Shown here one piece after another: positions 7,589 through 15,559 of a stretch of 64,000 bases of DNA. The stretch is from assembly GCA_020638555.1 (NCBI GenBank), contig JACKII010000002.1, forward strand, positions 930,001 to 994,000. Direction: 5' to 3'. Position numbers and translations under genes: made by a program. Every line of letters begins with the position of its first letter. The first letter of the stretch is position 1. The notes beneath the pieces were generated by a model, which was not told the DNA's origin, made no database searches, and saw nothing but the letters and a program-made list of their open reading frames with translations. The DNA comes from Alphaproteobacteria bacterium (GTDB taxonomy: Bacteria > Pseudomonadota > Alphaproteobacteria > Bin95).

Positions 7589-8764
7589 ATGACCGAGATC
7601 GTCCCCGCCGCCGTTTCGCATGTGCGCCTGCGCATCGCCCTCTATTACAGCTGCATGTTCGGCATGGTCGGCATTTACCAGCCCTTTTTCCCGGTCTGGC
7701 TCGCCGACCGCGGCCTGACGGCGGCGGAGATCGGCCTGTTGCTGTCGGCCGGCAGTTTCGTGCGCGCCAGCGTGAATCCGATGGTGGCCCGCTATGCCGA
7801 CACCCGCCCGGAGCGCAAGGCGCTGGTCTGCTGGCTGACCTTCGGCGGCATCGTGACGGCGTCCCTGATGTTGCCGGCCTACGGATTCTGGCCGGTGCTG
7901 GTGTTCGCGCTGCTGCACATGGCGGTGCAGGCGCCGGTCAACCCGCTGGGCGAGAACCTCATCCTGCTGAACCTGCGGGCGCGGGGGCTCGATTACGGTC
8001 GCCTGCGCGCCTGGGGCTCGGCCGCGTTCATCGCGACGTCGATGGGGTTCGGGACCTTCCTGGAAGGCCGCTCGCCCGATTGGATGATGTATCTGTTCAT
8101 CCTCGCCCTGGCGTTGATCTGGCTGGCGGCGCTGAACCTGCCGGCGATCACGGCACCGGTGACCCATCGCACGCGGCCGGCCATCCGCCGGCTGCTCGCC
8201 AACCGGCTGTTCCTGATGGTCCTGGCCTGCGCGGCCATGAACATGGCGAGCCATGCCGTGCTGACCGGCTTCGCCACCCTGCACTGGAAGTCCGCGGGCC
8301 ATTCCGAAGGGTTGATCGGCAGCCTTTGGGCGGTGGGCGTGATCGCGGAGATTGCCCTGTTCGCCTGGGCCAAGCCCTTGATCGCGCGCATCGGCATTCC
8401 CGGCATGCTGATCCTGGGCGCGGTCTGCGGCATGGTCCGCTGGACCGGCACCGGCGCCAGTTCGGATCTGTGGTTGCTGGGGCCGATGCAGGTCTTGCAC
8501 GGTTTCACCTTCGGTGCGACCCATCTGGGCGGCATGACCTTCATCCAGCGCCATATCGCGCCGGCCATGTCGGCCAGTGCGCAGGCGCTGTATTCGTCGC
8601 TCGGCATGGGCATGGCGATGGGCCTGACCATGATGACGAGCGGCTGGCTCTACGCGCAGTTGGGCGGGCATGCCTTCTGGGTCATGGCCGGCCTTTCGAG
8701 CGGCAGCCTGGTCATGGCGCTGCTGATCCGCCGCGGCTGGCGGGACGATATGGAGATCGGTTAG
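7589..8764 (+). CDS. MFS transporter, HcaT/phenylpropionate-permease-like
   Basis: A 391-residue inner-membrane major facilitator with about 12 hydrophobic segments. The N-terminus (YYSCMFGMVGIYQPFFPVWL) and the loop GENLILLNLRARGLDYGRLRAWGS match the MFS_1-like family that includes the 3-phenylpropionate permease HcaT and LacY-like symporters. It probably imports a small organic acid by proton symport. Its divergent placement next to a split 2-oxo acid decarboxylase suggests, without proving, a shared substrate. Confidence 0.82.
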   Translation: MTEIVPAAVSHVRLRIALYYSCMFGMVGIYQPFFPVWLADRGLTAAEIGLLLSAGSFVRASVNPMVARYADTRPERKALVCWLTFGGIVTASLMLPAYGFWPVLVFALLHMAVQAPVNPLGENLILLNLRARGLDYGRLRAWGSAAFIATSMGFGTFLEGRSPDWMMYLFILALALIWLAALNLPAITAPVTHRTRPAIRRLLANRLFLMVLACAAMNMASHAVLTGFATLHWKSAGHSEGLIGSLWAVGVIAEIALFAWAKPLIARIGIPGMLILGAVCGMVRWTGTGASSDLWLLGPMQVLHGFTFGATHLGGMTFIQRHIAPAMSASAQALYSSLGMGMAMGLTMMTSGWLYAQLGGHAFWVMAGLSSGSLVMALLIRRGWRDDMEIG

Positions 8765-8806
8765 GGAGGTTTCTTTTCCCGCGGGCTCACCGGCTCAGCA
8801 TCCCTG

Positions 8807-8841
8807 TCCTCGCGCAAGCGGGAGATGGGGCGGGAGAGTGG
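8807..8841 (-). repeat. Dispersed GC-rich repeat, copy A
   Basis: On the minus strand it reads CCACTCTCCCGCCCCAT followed by CTCCCGC. The same 24-25 bases, with one extra T, occur on the plus strand at 54016-54050. Both copies are intergenic. Confidence 0.6.
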
Positions 8842-8879
8842 GGCAACCAGGGCCGAAAACGCGCCAGAGCAAATAGAGC

Positions 8880-8920
8880 AAGCCAATTCCGGTGGCCTCC
8901 GCTCGTCGGAATTGGCTTTT
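8880..8920. terminator. Bidirectional intrinsic terminator between convergent genes
   Basis: AAGCCAATTCCG (8880-8891) and its exact reverse complement (8907-8918) form a 12-bp stem with a 15-nt loop. A TTTT run closes the plus strand side, ending the MFS transcript. The stem reaches the stop codon (8921-8919) of the opposing deacetylase gene and may also end that transcript, though its U-run is weaker. Confidence 0.8.
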
Positions 8921-9986
8921 AGGGCAGGGCTCTTTGCTGGCGGCGCGAGCGGATCGACTGTTTCACTGCGCTCAGGCTGAAGGGCGCCATGATCACCCGG
9001 CAATCCCGCTCCGTGTTCCGGCCCCCGGACGTGGCGTAGCGCGGCAGGCGCATCCGATTGGTGCTGTCCAGGGGGAGCCGGGTCCGGCCCCAGACCGAGA
9101 TCAGGCCCGCCCGCAGCCCCGCCTTCTCTGCCTCCGCCACGACGGCCTCGTTGTAGACGCCGTTCGGGTAGGCGATGATCGGCGGCGTCACCCCGGTCCA
9201 TTCCTCCAGCAGGGTTTGGCAGTCGCGGATCTGGGCGCGGGCCTCGTCCAGGGGGATGCGCGTCAGCAATTCGTGATCGACGGTGTGGTTGCCGAGGGTC
9301 ACCAGCGGATCGGCCGCGAGGCGTTGCAATTCCGCGACGGTCAACGGCCGGTCGATCTCGCTGACCGGTTGGAACACGCCGTCGCCGAACGTCGTGCGCA
9401 AATGCGCCTTGATCCCCTTGTTATCGAGCGATTTCAGCTTCTGCCGCTCGGCGACGATCTCGCTCAGACTGTTGTTGCGCTTCAGGCGTTCGCGATAGAG
9501 GACATCCCACCAGAAGGCCTCGCCCGACGCGACATGGCCTGCCGCGATGAAGAATGTGGCCGGCACCCCATAGCGTTGCAGGATCGGAAGCGCGCGCAGA
9601 TTGTTCGCATAGCCATCATCGAACGTGAGCAGCACGCACCGCGCATTCGCCTCGAACGGGCGGTCGAGATCCGCCGGCGTGATGAAGCGATAGCCGCCCG
9701 CCAGAAAGCATTCGATCACGATGGCAAGATTGGCGGTGGTCAGGGGCTGGTAGGGATCGACCGAGCCGGAAAACGCCTCGTCTTCATCCCGATAGATGCC
9801 GTGGGACATCATGATCACCAGCGAACTGCCCGGCCCGCAGATCCGGGTCGATGCGGCGATGACCATATCGTCGAAACGGCGCAGCGCCTGCTGCCACCAT
9901 CGCGGTGCCGAATTGCCCCGGCGTTGCAAGAGTTGCTGTCTCACATGGGGTTCGCCTCGGGACGAGGGCGGTTGCGGCGCGCTCAT
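8919..9986 (-). CDS. Polysaccharide deacetylase (NodB-domain) family protein
   Basis: A 355-residue carbohydrate esterase family 4 protein. The metal-binding motif VLLTFDDGYANNL lies about residues 117-129, and GNHTVDHELLTRIP about residues 232-245 supplies the HxxxH-type ligands. It removes N- or O-acyl groups from a glycan. No clear signal peptide is seen, so a cytoplasmic role in building a surface sugar or lipid-linked glycan is as likely as export. The first 35 residues are basic and poorly conserved, so a later start is possible. No glycosyltransferase genes are adjacent. Confidence 0.85.
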   Translation of the reverse strand: MSAPQPPSSRGEPHVRQQLLQRRGNSAPRWWQQALRRFDDMVIAASTRICGPGSSLVIMMSHGIYRDEDEAFSGSVDPYQPLTTANLAIVIECFLAGGYRFITPADLDRPFEANARCVLLTFDDGYANNLRALPILQRYGVPATFFIAAGHVASGEAFWWDVLYRERLKRNNSLSEIVAERQKLKSLDNKGIKAHLRTTFGDGVFQPVSEIDRPLTVAELQRLAADPLVTLGNHTVDHELLTRIPLDEARAQIRDCQTLLEEWTGVTPPIIAYPNGVYNEAVVAEAEKAGLRAGLISVWGRTRLPLDSTNRMRLPRYATSGGRNTERDCRVIMAPFSLSAVKQSIRSRRQQRALP

Positions 9987-10202
9987 CGGTTCGGCGCGTT
10001 CCGCTCTGCTGCGACGCCAGAGCTAGGCGAGCTTCGATGCCAAATAAGAATCATGTTGCAAGGTGCGCCTTGACCGGACCCGACACAAAGCTTCCCCATC
10101 TCCCGTGATCGCTGGGCGTTTCCTACGCCTCTGCTGCATGCCCTGGCGGCGCAGTTTCGTTTCGCTTTCGCGATGGCCCATTCGAATTTCGATACTGGGC
10201 GA

Positions 10203-10667
10203 TTAAGATGCCTCACGCAACCTAAGCAAGAATTTGAGTTCGCCTTCTAAGCACAGTTCGTCCCGCTGATTAAACACCCGGTTGGCCAGTGTCATTACCC
10301 CGGTGGTCCGCTGCGGCGTTAAGGCTGTGATTTCCAACTCCGGATACAGCGTGTCGCCGGCAAAGACCGGCTTCAGAAAGCGGCTCGATTGTTCGATGAA
10401 TCCCAGCAGGGCGTCTTCCATCTGTTCGGCCAGATCGCTGGCGCCCGGGCAGGTCTGGATCAGGGTCTGAAAGCCATGCGCCAGCAGGTTCGGATAGCCC
10501 TTCTGGCGGCAATATTCGATGTCGTAGTGGATCGGCGCATTGTCGCCGCTGGCCAGCTGGAAGGCGTAGAACAGAGACTCCGTGTGCGTGCGCGAAGGCG
10601 CATAAAATTTCTCACCAACCTTAAAATCCTCGAAATAGCGCTGGGGAATGTGGCGGCGGGGCGGCAT
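10203..10667 (-). CDS. MaoC-like hot-dog-fold dehydratase
   Basis: A 154-residue single hot-dog-domain protein of the MaoC family, which hydrates or dehydrates acyl-CoA thioesters. The hydratase-2 signature is partly present: FQLASGDNAPIHYDIEYC (about residues 36-53), with the Asp and His expected at the active site, then LLAHGFQTL. AAGGA precedes the ATG by 8 nt. It diverges from a pair of further hot-dog genes 117 bp away, which suggests a small acyl-CoA module. Confidence 0.85.
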   Translation of the reverse strand: MPPRRHIPQRYFEDFKVGEKFYAPSRTHTESLFYAFQLASGDNAPIHYDIEYCRQKGYPNLLAHGFQTLIQTCPGASDLAEQMEDALLGFIEQSSRFLKPVFAGDTLYPELEITALTPQRTTGVMTLANRVFNQRDELCLEGELKFLLRLREAS

Positions 10668-10784
10668 GGTTTTGATCCTTCGCGTGTCGAAAACTGCGTG
10701 TTACGGCTGGAGCCGGCCGAACCGTGCGGATATAGTAACCGCAGTTCCAAGAACAGCCCCATCTGCAAATCGGAGGAACCCCCC

Positions 10785-11270
10785 GTGGCTGACGAGATCA
10801 AATTTCCGGTCGAAGCGACCCATATCATGATGTTCGCCCGGTCGGTTGGCGACCCCAATCCGATCTATTATGACGAGGAATACGCCAAGAAGTCCGAGGC
10901 CGGCCATATCCTCGTGCCGCCGACCTTCCCGCGCGCGGTCGCCCAGTTCGATCCGGACTATCACCTGCGGCCGAAGCCGGGCCAGAAATGGTTCGGCTCC
11001 GGCAAGAACGGCACCGGCCTGACCGAGCCGGCGAAGTCCACCGGCGGTCTGCATGCCGAGCAGCACTTCGAATACCATCGCCAGCCGAAGCCGGGCGATG
11101 TCTACACCGTGACCACCAAGCCCGGCAAAACCTGGGAAAAACAAAGCGCTCGGGCCGGCAAGCTGATCTTCACCGAGACCGTCCAGGAATATCGCGACCA
11201 GAACGGCGAACTCGTCGTCACCTCGCGCGGCGTCGGCGTGAAGACCGAACGCCCGGTCGACCAGAAATAA
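10785..11270 (+). CDS. MaoC/FAS1-like dehydratase N-terminal domain protein
   Basis: This 161-residue hot-dog protein resembles the N-terminal dehydratase domain (FAS1_DH type) that pairs with a separate catalytic MaoC subunit, as in HadA of actinobacterial HadAB. It has FARSVGDPNPIYYDEEYAKK where a catalytic subunit would carry the Asp/His pair, so it is likely the non-catalytic, substrate-binding partner. The start is GTG 10785, fixed by a strong GGAGG 8 nt upstream. The likely catalytic partner begins 13 bp after its stop. Confidence 0.85.
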   Translation: MADEIKFPVEATHIMMFARSVGDPNPIYYDEEYAKKSEAGHILVPPTFPRAVAQFDPDYHLRPKPGQKWFGSGKNGTGLTEPAKSTGGLHAEQHFEYHRQPKPGDVYTVTTKPGKTWEKQSARAGKLIFTETVQEYRDQNGELVVTSRGVGVKTERPVDQK

Positions 11271-11283
11271 GGGGAACGGATTC

Positions 11284-11706
11284 ATGGCTCTCTCTGCAAG
11301 CAAGCTGAAAGTCGGCGACACCCACGAGGAAGTGGTGGTCGACGATCTGACCCGCACCCAGCTGGTCATGTATGCCGGCACCTCCGGCGACTACAACCCG
11401 CTGCACACCGACGACAAATACACCAAGGAAGTGGCCGGTTATCCGGGCGTGTTCGCCCACGGCATGCTCTCCATGGGCCTGACCGGTAAGATGGTGACCA
11501 ACTATGTCGGCGACGGCCGGCTGAAGAAGTATGGCGTGCGTTTCACCAACCAGGTCTGGCCGGGCGATTCGCTGACCGCCAAGGCCACCGTGGCCGAAAT
11601 CCGCGAGGAGAATGGCGAGAAGCTGGTGGACCTGACGCTGGAGACGGTGAACCAGGACGGCAAGACCGTCATCACCGGCACGGCCACGGCGCGGATCGAT
11701 CCCTGA
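11284..11706 (+). CDS. MaoC family (R)-specific enoyl-CoA hydratase-like protein
   Basis: A 140-residue catalytic hot-dog domain. YAGTSGDYNPLHTDDKYTKE (about residues 36-55) holds the Asp-x(4)-His hydratase dyad, and GVFAHGMLSMGL follows. It should hydrate trans-enoyl-CoA or dehydrate (R)-3-hydroxyacyl-CoA together with the upstream partner (10785-11270). The pair form an operon with a 13-bp gap and a good GGGGAACGG leader. Confidence 0.88.
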   Translation: MALSASKLKVGDTHEEVVVDDLTRTQLVMYAGTSGDYNPLHTDDKYTKEVAGYPGVFAHGMLSMGLTGKMVTNYVGDGRLKKYGVRFTNQVWPGDSLTAKATVAEIREENGEKLVDLTLETVNQDGKTVITGTATARIDP

Positions 11707-11847
11707 TCCGCGTGTTGCGCCCATCGCCGTGACCGGCCCCGCAAGGGCGCGGTCGCGGGCCGGTGGGCGTGCTACGCTTTGACGGCGGCGCGGTCCCTGC
11801 ATGGATTGGCCGCCGTTTTCGTCTCGATTTCCAGGGAGATATTGCAA

Positions 11848-12468
11848 ATGAAACTCATCAACTCGGTCGGCCCCAACCCCCGGATGGTCCGGATGTTCAT
11901 GGCCGAAAAGGGCCTGGACATTCCGATGCAGGACATCGACCTGCGCGGCGGCGAAAACCGCCAGGAAGCGCATCTGAAGCGCAACCCGTCCGGCACCAGC
12001 CCCAGCCTCGAACTGGACAATGGCGACTATCTCTCCGAGATCACCGTGATCTGCGAGTATCTGGAGGAGAAGCAGCCGAGCCCGCCGCTGATCGGCACCA
12101 ATGCCGAGGAACGGGGCGAGGCGCGCATGTGGACCCGCCGCATCGACCTGAACATCTGCGAGCCCATGGCCAACGGTTTCCGCTTCGGCGAGGGCATCAA
12201 GATGTTCGGCAGCCGCATGCGCTGCCTGCCGGAGGCTTCCGACGGGCTGAAGGCGATTGCCCAGGACAATCTGGCCAAGCTGGACGGCTGGATCGCCGGC
12301 AAGCAGTGGATTTGCGGCGACCGTTTCACCGTGGCCGACATCCTGTTGTTCTGCTGGCTGGATTTCTTCAAGAACATCAACCAGCCGATCAACCCGGATC
12401 ACAAGAACATCCAGGCTTGGTACGACCGCGTCGCCGCCCGGCCGAGCGCGGCGGCCACCGCCGGCTGA
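11848..12468 (+). CDS. Glutathione S-transferase family protein
   Basis: A 206-residue cytosolic GST. The N-terminal thioredoxin-like domain begins MKLINSVGPNPRMVRMFMAEKG, with Ser/Asn at the place of the catalytic Ser/Cys, and YLSEITVICEYLEE is the conserved ES/TxxI glutathione-binding turn. The C-terminal helical domain has GDRFTVADILLFCWLDF (N-capping box). GGGAGA lies upstream of the chosen ATG. Substrate unknown: detoxification or thiol-dependent catabolism. A repeat-rich gap follows it. Confidence 0.88.
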   Translation: MKLINSVGPNPRMVRMFMAEKGLDIPMQDIDLRGGENRQEAHLKRNPSGTSPSLELDNGDYLSEITVICEYLEEKQPSPPLIGTNAEERGEARMWTRRIDLNICEPMANGFRFGEGIKMFGSRMRCLPEASDGLKAIAQDNLAKLDGWIAGKQWICGDRFTVADILLFCWLDFFKNINQPINPDHKNIQAWYDRVAARPSAAATAG

Positions 12469-12474
12469 GCCGCA

Positions 12475-12549
12475 AGCTTTCCCGGGCCCGACCCGGGATC
12501 TCTCGCCGCTCCTCCCAGCTTTCCCGGGCTCGACCCGGGATCTCTCGCC
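12475..12549 (+). repeat. Two copies of a 33-bp palindrome-bearing repeat
   Basis: Units at 12475-12507 and 12517-12549 start AGCTTTCCCGGG, contain the palindrome CCCGGG[CT]YCGACCCGGG and end GATCTCTCGCC. They differ at one base and are 9 bp apart. A further palindrome, CCCCGGATCAAGTCCGGGG, follows at about 12598-12616. These lie between the convergent GST and VOC genes. Confidence 0.8.
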
Positions 12550-12705
12550 CTCAGCCGCGGCGCCCGTTTGCCCCGGGCGTCGCCGGTGGTGGGAGGCCCC
12601 GGATCAAGTCCGGGGAAGCAAGTTGGGGTCCGGGGAAGCTGCGTGGGGCCGGGGAGGCGGGTTGCGGGCGTGTGGCGCCCGTCCCGCCAGGGCGCTGGAG
12701 CCGCC

Positions 12706-13095
12706 TCAGGCCTCCGGCGGCCCCTTCAACTCGACCTGGTTGCCGTCCGGATCGTAGAGGTAAAGCGAGGGGCCATAGCCTTCCGCGCCATAGCGTCGGG
12801 CGACGTCTCCCAGTGTGATGCCGTGGGCGGCGAAATGGGCCTTCAGAGCCGCCGGGTCGAACGGCTGGATGGTGATCGCGAAATGGTCCATATTGCCGGG
12901 CGCCTCGGCCTCTCCCGCGGCGCGGGGCACGAGGTCGATCATCGCCGCGCCGGCGCGCAACTGCACCAGGCCGATGCTCTCCACCCGCCGTTCCTCGCGG
13001 CAGCCGAGCACGTCGCAATAGAAGCGAATCGCCCGGTCGATATCGGCGACGCGCAGCACCACATGGTCGAGCGCCTTGATCGCGAAATCGGGCAT
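12706..13095 (-). CDS. VOC (glyoxalase/bleomycin resistance/dioxygenase) family protein
   Basis: A 129-residue vicinal-oxygen-chelate protein made of two beta-alpha-beta-beta-beta units. ALDHVVLRVADIDRAIRFYCDVLG carries the first metal His, MDHFAITI the second, and YLYDPDGNQVELKG the closing Glu. That is the metal-ligand pattern of lactoylglutathione lyase and fosfomycin-resistance-like relatives, but the reaction is not identifiable. Its start overlaps the stop of the fumarase beta gene, so the two are co-transcribed. Confidence 0.85.
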   Translation of the reverse strand: MPDFAIKALDHVVLRVADIDRAIRFYCDVLGCREERRVESIGLVQLRAGAAMIDLVPRAAGEAEAPGNMDHFAITIQPFDPAALKAHFAAHGITLGDVARRYGAEGYGPSLYLYDPDGNQVELKGPPEA

Positions 13096-13769
13096 CAGAT
13101 TAACTCCTCGCGCCGGTCGTCGGTCTCGCCATAGCGGGAGAGCGCCGGCTGTTTCAGGCCGTCATAAAGGCCCTCGATCCGCTGGTTCAGCCGCTTGTTG
13201 TGCTGCTCGAACAGCGAGCGGCCCTCGCCGTCGCTATCGACCAGGAACGGCCCGAAATTCTCCACCTCCAGCACCCAGATCGCCTGGGCGATGCCCAGCT
13301 CCTTGAGCCAGTGCACCTCGCGCACGCGCTTGATGCCGCGGCCGAGCAGGGCGCCGGTGCCATAGCCGACCGTGGTCAGATAGCGGGCGCCGCGGGGCAC
13401 GAAGACGTTGCGGTAGTCGTCCTCGGTCATGCCGCCCTTGCCGAGGATCAGCAGGCAGTCGCTCGCCTCGAACCAGGCGGGAATCAGCGCGCCGAAGCGG
13501 AAGCTGGCGGTGGCCGTGACGGCGCCGATATTGTAGCTGCCGTCCTCGTTCACGCTCGCCGCCGGCGAGCAGTGGAACGAGACGTTGGTGAGGTCGGTCA
13601 GCCCCGCCGGCAGCTTGTGCCCTTCGGTCAGGACGCGGCGATAGACGCCCTCGCGCGCGGTGTAGACATACCCGTCCAGATAGACCACGTCGCCGAGTTC
13701 CAGCGACTCCAGGTCCTCGCGGCGGACCGGGGTTTTCAGGCGGACTGTCTTGCGGCTTCCGGCTGCCAT
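13095..13769 (-). CDS. Class I fumarase / L(+)-tartrate dehydratase, beta subunit
   Basis: A 224-residue beta (C-terminal, swivelling) subunit of an iron-sulfur hydro-lyase that hydrates fumarate or dehydrates tartrate. Visible family features are the N-terminal LGDVVYLDGYVYTARE, HCSPAAS, and GKGGMTEDDY followed by YLTTVGYGTGALLG. The first 34 nt overlap the end of the alpha gene. It is separated from the VOC gene by no spacer. Class I fumarases are usually one chain in enterobacteria; split pairs are known elsewhere. Whether it prefers fumarate or tartrate cannot be read from sequence. Confidence 0.88.
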   Translation of the reverse strand: MAAGSRKTVRLKTPVRREDLESLELGDVVYLDGYVYTAREGVYRRVLTEGHKLPAGLTDLTNVSFHCSPAASVNEDGSYNIGAVTATASFRFGALIPAWFEASDCLLILGKGGMTEDDYRNVFVPRGARYLTTVGYGTGALLGRGIKRVREVHWLKELGIAQAIWVLEVENFGPFLVDSDGEGRSLFEQHNKRLNQRIEGLYDGLKQPALSRYGETDDRREELI

Positions 13770-14695
13770 GAAACATCGTTCCTGCGGTGATAGGGGGTGA
13801 ACCATTCGGGGTCGGTGCGGTATTGCACGCGCCCGTCGGCGTGGAGGCGCGCGACGGCGCGGCGCGACGACAGGCAGAAGGAATGGACGCTCATCGGCAT
13901 GCCGCCCGTGTGGGTGTAGCCGACCTCGATATGACAATCGACCACCATGGACGAGCCGACAAAGCCCATCGGCCCCATGCCGATAGTGTTGCCCATGTCC
14001 ATCAGTTCGCGCTCGAGTTCGGCGATTTTCGGGTCCGGGTTTCGGTCGCCGACAGTGCGCAGGCAGGCGGCCTGCTTGCCCAGCACCATGCACGTGTCCT
14101 TGGAGCCGCCAAGGCCGATGCCGACAATGGCCGGCTGGCAGGCAAGGCCGCGCTTGCCGAAGGCGATCATGGCGTCCAGGAAAAACCGCTTGATGCCGTC
14201 AATGCCGTCGCCCGGAAACAGCATGCGATAGTCGGTGCCGAACAGGCCGCCCTTGTGCACGGTGGTGATGTCGATCCAGTCGGCATCCGGCTCGAACGTG
14301 TATTCGACCTCCGGCGCGTTCAGGCCGACATTGTTGTTGTTGTCGGTCCGCCAGAGCGGATGCACCCGGTTCGGCCGGAGCGGAATGTCGTGCGTCGCCT
14401 GAGCCAGGCCGGAGCGCAGCGCCTCCTCCAGCGCGATCATGCCGCCCTCGACTTTGGCCTCATTGCCGACCTTGACATAGAAGCGGGGCACGCCGGTGTC
14501 GGCGCACATGGCGCGGGCGTCCTCTTTCGCGGCCTTGTAGTTGTCGAGCATGGCGCGCAGCACGAAGGACGACAGGTCCTCGCTTTCCTGGGCCGCCATG
14601 GCCTCCAGCCCCGACAGATAGTCGGAGGGGATCTCGATCGCCGCGCGGCGGGTGAGTTCGTGGGCGGTGGCGTAGAGTGTGTCTTTGTGGATCAT
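13736..14695 (-). CDS. Class I fumarase / L(+)-tartrate dehydratase, alpha subunit
   Basis: A 319-residue catalytic subunit that holds the labile 4Fe-4S cluster. Candidate cluster cysteines are in ARAMCADTGVPRFYVK (about residue 60), GGSKDTCMVLGKQA (about 190) and SSMVVDCHIE (about 255). LRPNRVHPLWRTDNNNNVG is also typical. The ATG at 14695 overlaps the pentapeptide gene stop by ATGA. It forms one unit with the beta subunit and the VOC gene. Oxygen sensitivity is expected for this family. Confidence 0.9.
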   Translation of the reverse strand: MIHKDTLYATAHELTRRAAIEIPSDYLSGLEAMAAQESEDLSSFVLRAMLDNYKAAKEDARAMCADTGVPRFYVKVGNEAKVEGGMIALEEALRSGLAQATHDIPLRPNRVHPLWRTDNNNNVGLNAPEVEYTFEPDADWIDITTVHKGGLFGTDYRMLFPGDGIDGIKRFFLDAMIAFGKRGLACQPAIVGIGLGGSKDTCMVLGKQAACLRTVGDRNPDPKIAELERELMDMGNTIGMGPMGFVGSSMVVDCHIEVGYTHTGGMPMSVHSFCLSSRRAVARLHADGRVQYRTDPEWFTPYHRRNDVSWQPEAARQSA

Positions 14696-15153
14696 GGGGC
14701 TGGGCTCGCTATGGCTCCCTCGGGCAGGTCTCGGCGGGCGGCTTTGGCGGCAGCGACCGCGGCATGCGTGATACCGGCCGGCAATTCGGTCTCGGGCGAA
14801 ACCGTCGCCAGCGCCAACTGTTCCACTGTCACCTTGGCGCCGCGCAAATCCGCGCTCGAGAGGTCGGCGCCATCGAGATTCGCGTCGGTAAGATTTGCTC
14901 GCCGCAAGTCCGTATCGACCAAAATGGCCCTTTGCAGGTCGGTCCGAATGAGTTTCGCCTCTCGAAGGTCTGCGCCGGTGAAGTTTGCCTCGGTGGCGAT
15001 GGCGTCTGTCAGATCGGCCCGCTTCAGGATCGTTCGGCGCCATTTCACGTTGCGGATATTGCCTGCGGTCAACCGAATGTCTTCGAAATTCACGCCAGGC
15101 AAATTGGTGCTATGCAGATCGATCGGCCGTCCTGACTGAAATGCAAATGTCAT
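14692..15153 (-). CDS. Pentapeptide-repeat protein
   Basis: 153 residues. The centre (about 45-110) is built of A(D/N)LxxA pentapeptides such as RADLTDA, GADLREAKL, RRANLTDANLDGADLSSADLRGA, which fold as a right-handed quadrilateral beta helix. The tail is Ala-rich. It starts 4 bp after a gene for a membrane-anchored domain (15158-15559) often fused to pentapeptide repeats, so the two probably work together. It overlaps the fumarase alpha start by ATGA. Function unknown. Confidence 0.85.
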   Translation of the reverse strand: MTFAFQSGRPIDLHSTNLPGVNFEDIRLTAGNIRNVKWRRTILKRADLTDAIATEANFTGADLREAKLIRTDLQRAILVDTDLRRANLTDANLDGADLSSADLRGAKVTVEQLALATVSPETELPAGITHAAVAAAKAARRDLPEGAIASPAP

Positions 15154-15157
15154 TGCG

Positions 15158-15559
15158 TTAGTCCGTTTCCAACTCTGCCAGTACCGTCGCTACGGCAGCG
15201 ATATCGCGGCGTGCCGTTTCGTCGGCTTCGGGCGCTTGATGTTCCTCTAAATAGGCGGAAAGGATCGCAATCGCCATCTCCTTATAGGCGGGCTCGGCCC
15301 GAGCCAGTCCGCCGAGCGTCAGGATACCACCGACTCGGATCGTAAGCGAATCGCTGGCGAGGCTATCGACCGCTTTGGTGAAGGTCTCGTGCAACAAGGC
15401 GTCGTTGGCGGTCTGTTGCTGCCTCAGCGAAGCATCGGCCTGCCGGGTGGCCGCTTGCATCCGATGCCAGGCCGCGTAGAGGCCGATGACAGCGACCGCT
15501 GCCAACGCCATATTCCGGACGACCTCCGACAGGCCAATCCAGGTCTCTACCGTGCTCAC
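15158..15559 (-). CDS. Membrane-anchored protein, N-terminal part of split pentapeptide system
   Basis: 133 residues with one hydrophobic segment (NMALAAVAVIGLYAAWHRM, about residues 18-36), a charged helical stretch rich in Gln/Ala, and then SLTIRVGGILTLGGLAR and MAIAILSAYLEEH. The last block resembles the 'RLGGIYALERIA' helical repeat that precedes pentapeptides in many fused membrane proteins; here the pentapeptides are a separate gene 4 bp downstream. The start is GTG, overlapping the pcm stop as GTGA. Function unknown. Confidence 0.7.
   Translation of the reverse strand: MSTVETWIGLSEVVRNMALAAVAVIGLYAAWHRMQAATRQADASLRQQQTANDALLHETFTKAVDSLASDSLTIRVGGILTLGGLARAEPAYKEMAIAILSAYLEEHQAPEADETARRDIAAVATVLAELETD

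Noticed and set aside
11718..11764. Inverted repeat ACCGGCCC...GGGCCGGT between the MaoC and GST genes
   Set aside because: No U-run, and the genes are in the same direction. In DNA of this GC content such pairs are expected by chance.
12475..12549. Direct repeats considered as a CRISPR array
   Set aside because: Only two units with a 9-bp spacer, self-palindromic and without cas genes.
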